Source: Sulfurovum sp. | Lineage (GTDB): Bacteria; Campylobacterota; Campylobacteria; Campylobacterales; Sulfurovaceae | Reading direction: 5' to 3' | Assembly (NCBI GenBank): GCA_015661795.1 | Contig: DQVJ01000096.1 | Coordinates: 1-13,244 of the forward strand | Length of the DNA stretch: 13,244 bases | Shown: in pieces, positions 13,112-13,244 of the stretch | Position numbering within the stretch: the first letter of the stretch is position 1 | Layout of the letters: the number at the start of each line of letters is the position of its first letter | Notes under the pieces: generated by a model | What the model was told of the DNA's origin: nothing | Databases searched by the model: none | What the model saw: the letters and a program-made list of their open reading frames with translations, nothing else | Translations under genes and position numbers: made by a program

Positions 13112-13244
13112 ACAACAAAAATAAACCAAAAAAGAGTGGTTGATGTAGTAAGTAAATCATCAAAGCATTTCTCCCCAAAACTGCCAAAGTTTTGTTGTGT
13201 ACCAATGTGGGTTTAAAAAATCTATTTTTTAATACTTTTTCATG
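13098..13244 (-). CDS. C-terminus of HGSNAT/DUF1624-like membrane acyltransferase (partial)
   Basis: Partial gene, 5' end beyond the window. The minus strand stays open from the edge for 48 codons and ends TGA at 13100-13098. The peptide contains LGRNALMIYLLHQP followed by a hydrophobic run LFFGLFLLFSFL, which is the typical last transmembrane helix of DUF1624/HGSNAT-type (heparan-alpha-glucosaminide N-acetyltransferase catalytic domain) proteins. The stop overlaps the convergent membrane protein gene by 14 bases. The catalytic residues would lie outside the window, so activity cannot be judged. Confidence 0.6.
   Translation of the reverse strand, partial: HEKVLKNRFFKPTLVHNKTLAVLGRNALMIYLLHQPLFFGLFLLFSFL

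Noticed and set aside
1..13244. Mobile element, CRISPR array or phage-defence system
   Set aside because: No transposase, integrase, terminal repeats, spaced direct repeats, Cas or nuclease-helicase genes were seen; the genes are housekeeping, signalling or envelope types.

Overview
The window looks like chromosomal DNA of a Campylobacterota (Epsilonproteobacteria) member, probably near Sulfurovum or Sulfurimonas. This rests on recollection of families, not on a search: low GC, short intergenic gaps, a DUF1538/P-II/CBS cluster, an ArsRS-like two-component pair, grpE-dnaK and a lone AroQ-type chorismate mutase. No tRNA, rRNA, insertion sequence, CRISPR array or phage gene was seen. It reads as ordinary core or near-core chromosome with a few interesting regulatory details.

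Layout. (1) 13-2297, plus strand: a tightly packed operon of a tandem-duplicated DUF1538 membrane protein, a P-II-like protein with a reduced T-loop, and a two-CBS-domain protein; it looks like a transporter with two nucleotide-sensing partners. (2) 2318-4148, minus strand: an OmpR-family response regulator followed by an overlapping sensor kinase. A perfect inverted repeat in the upstream region separates them from a tiny divergent lipoprotein gene at 4238-4393. (3) 4422-4721, minus: a stand-alone chorismate mutase/isochorismate lyase-like protein, divergent from a secreted outer-membrane beta-barrel protein (4802-6088, plus). (4) 6149-8679, minus: grpE then dnaK, with no hrcA in front. Both genes have a recognisable promoter preceded by an inverted repeat of the form TTTAGT-N7-ACTAAA, close to the HspR operator (HAIR). 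(5) 8892-10694, plus: a cytoplasmic PAS-GGDEF-EAL cyclic-di-GMP enzyme, divergent from grpE. (6) 10776-11045, minus: rpsO, convergent with the GGDEF/EAL gene across a 14-bp perfect hairpin. (7) 11200-13111, plus: an Rrf2 regulator with three cysteines, a DHH/DHHA1 phosphoesterase and a small membrane protein. (8) 13098-13244, minus: the C-terminal end of an HGSNAT/DUF1624-like membrane acyltransferase, cut by the window edge.

The most useful observations are the paired HAIR-like operators upstream of grpE and dnaK, the duplicated DUF1538 protein coupled to P-II and CBS partners, two secreted-protein genes whose -10 boxes lie so close to the ATG that their mRNAs should be leaderless, and a histidine kinase gene with no conventional start codon. 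I did not find convincing evidence of a wholly new biological system.
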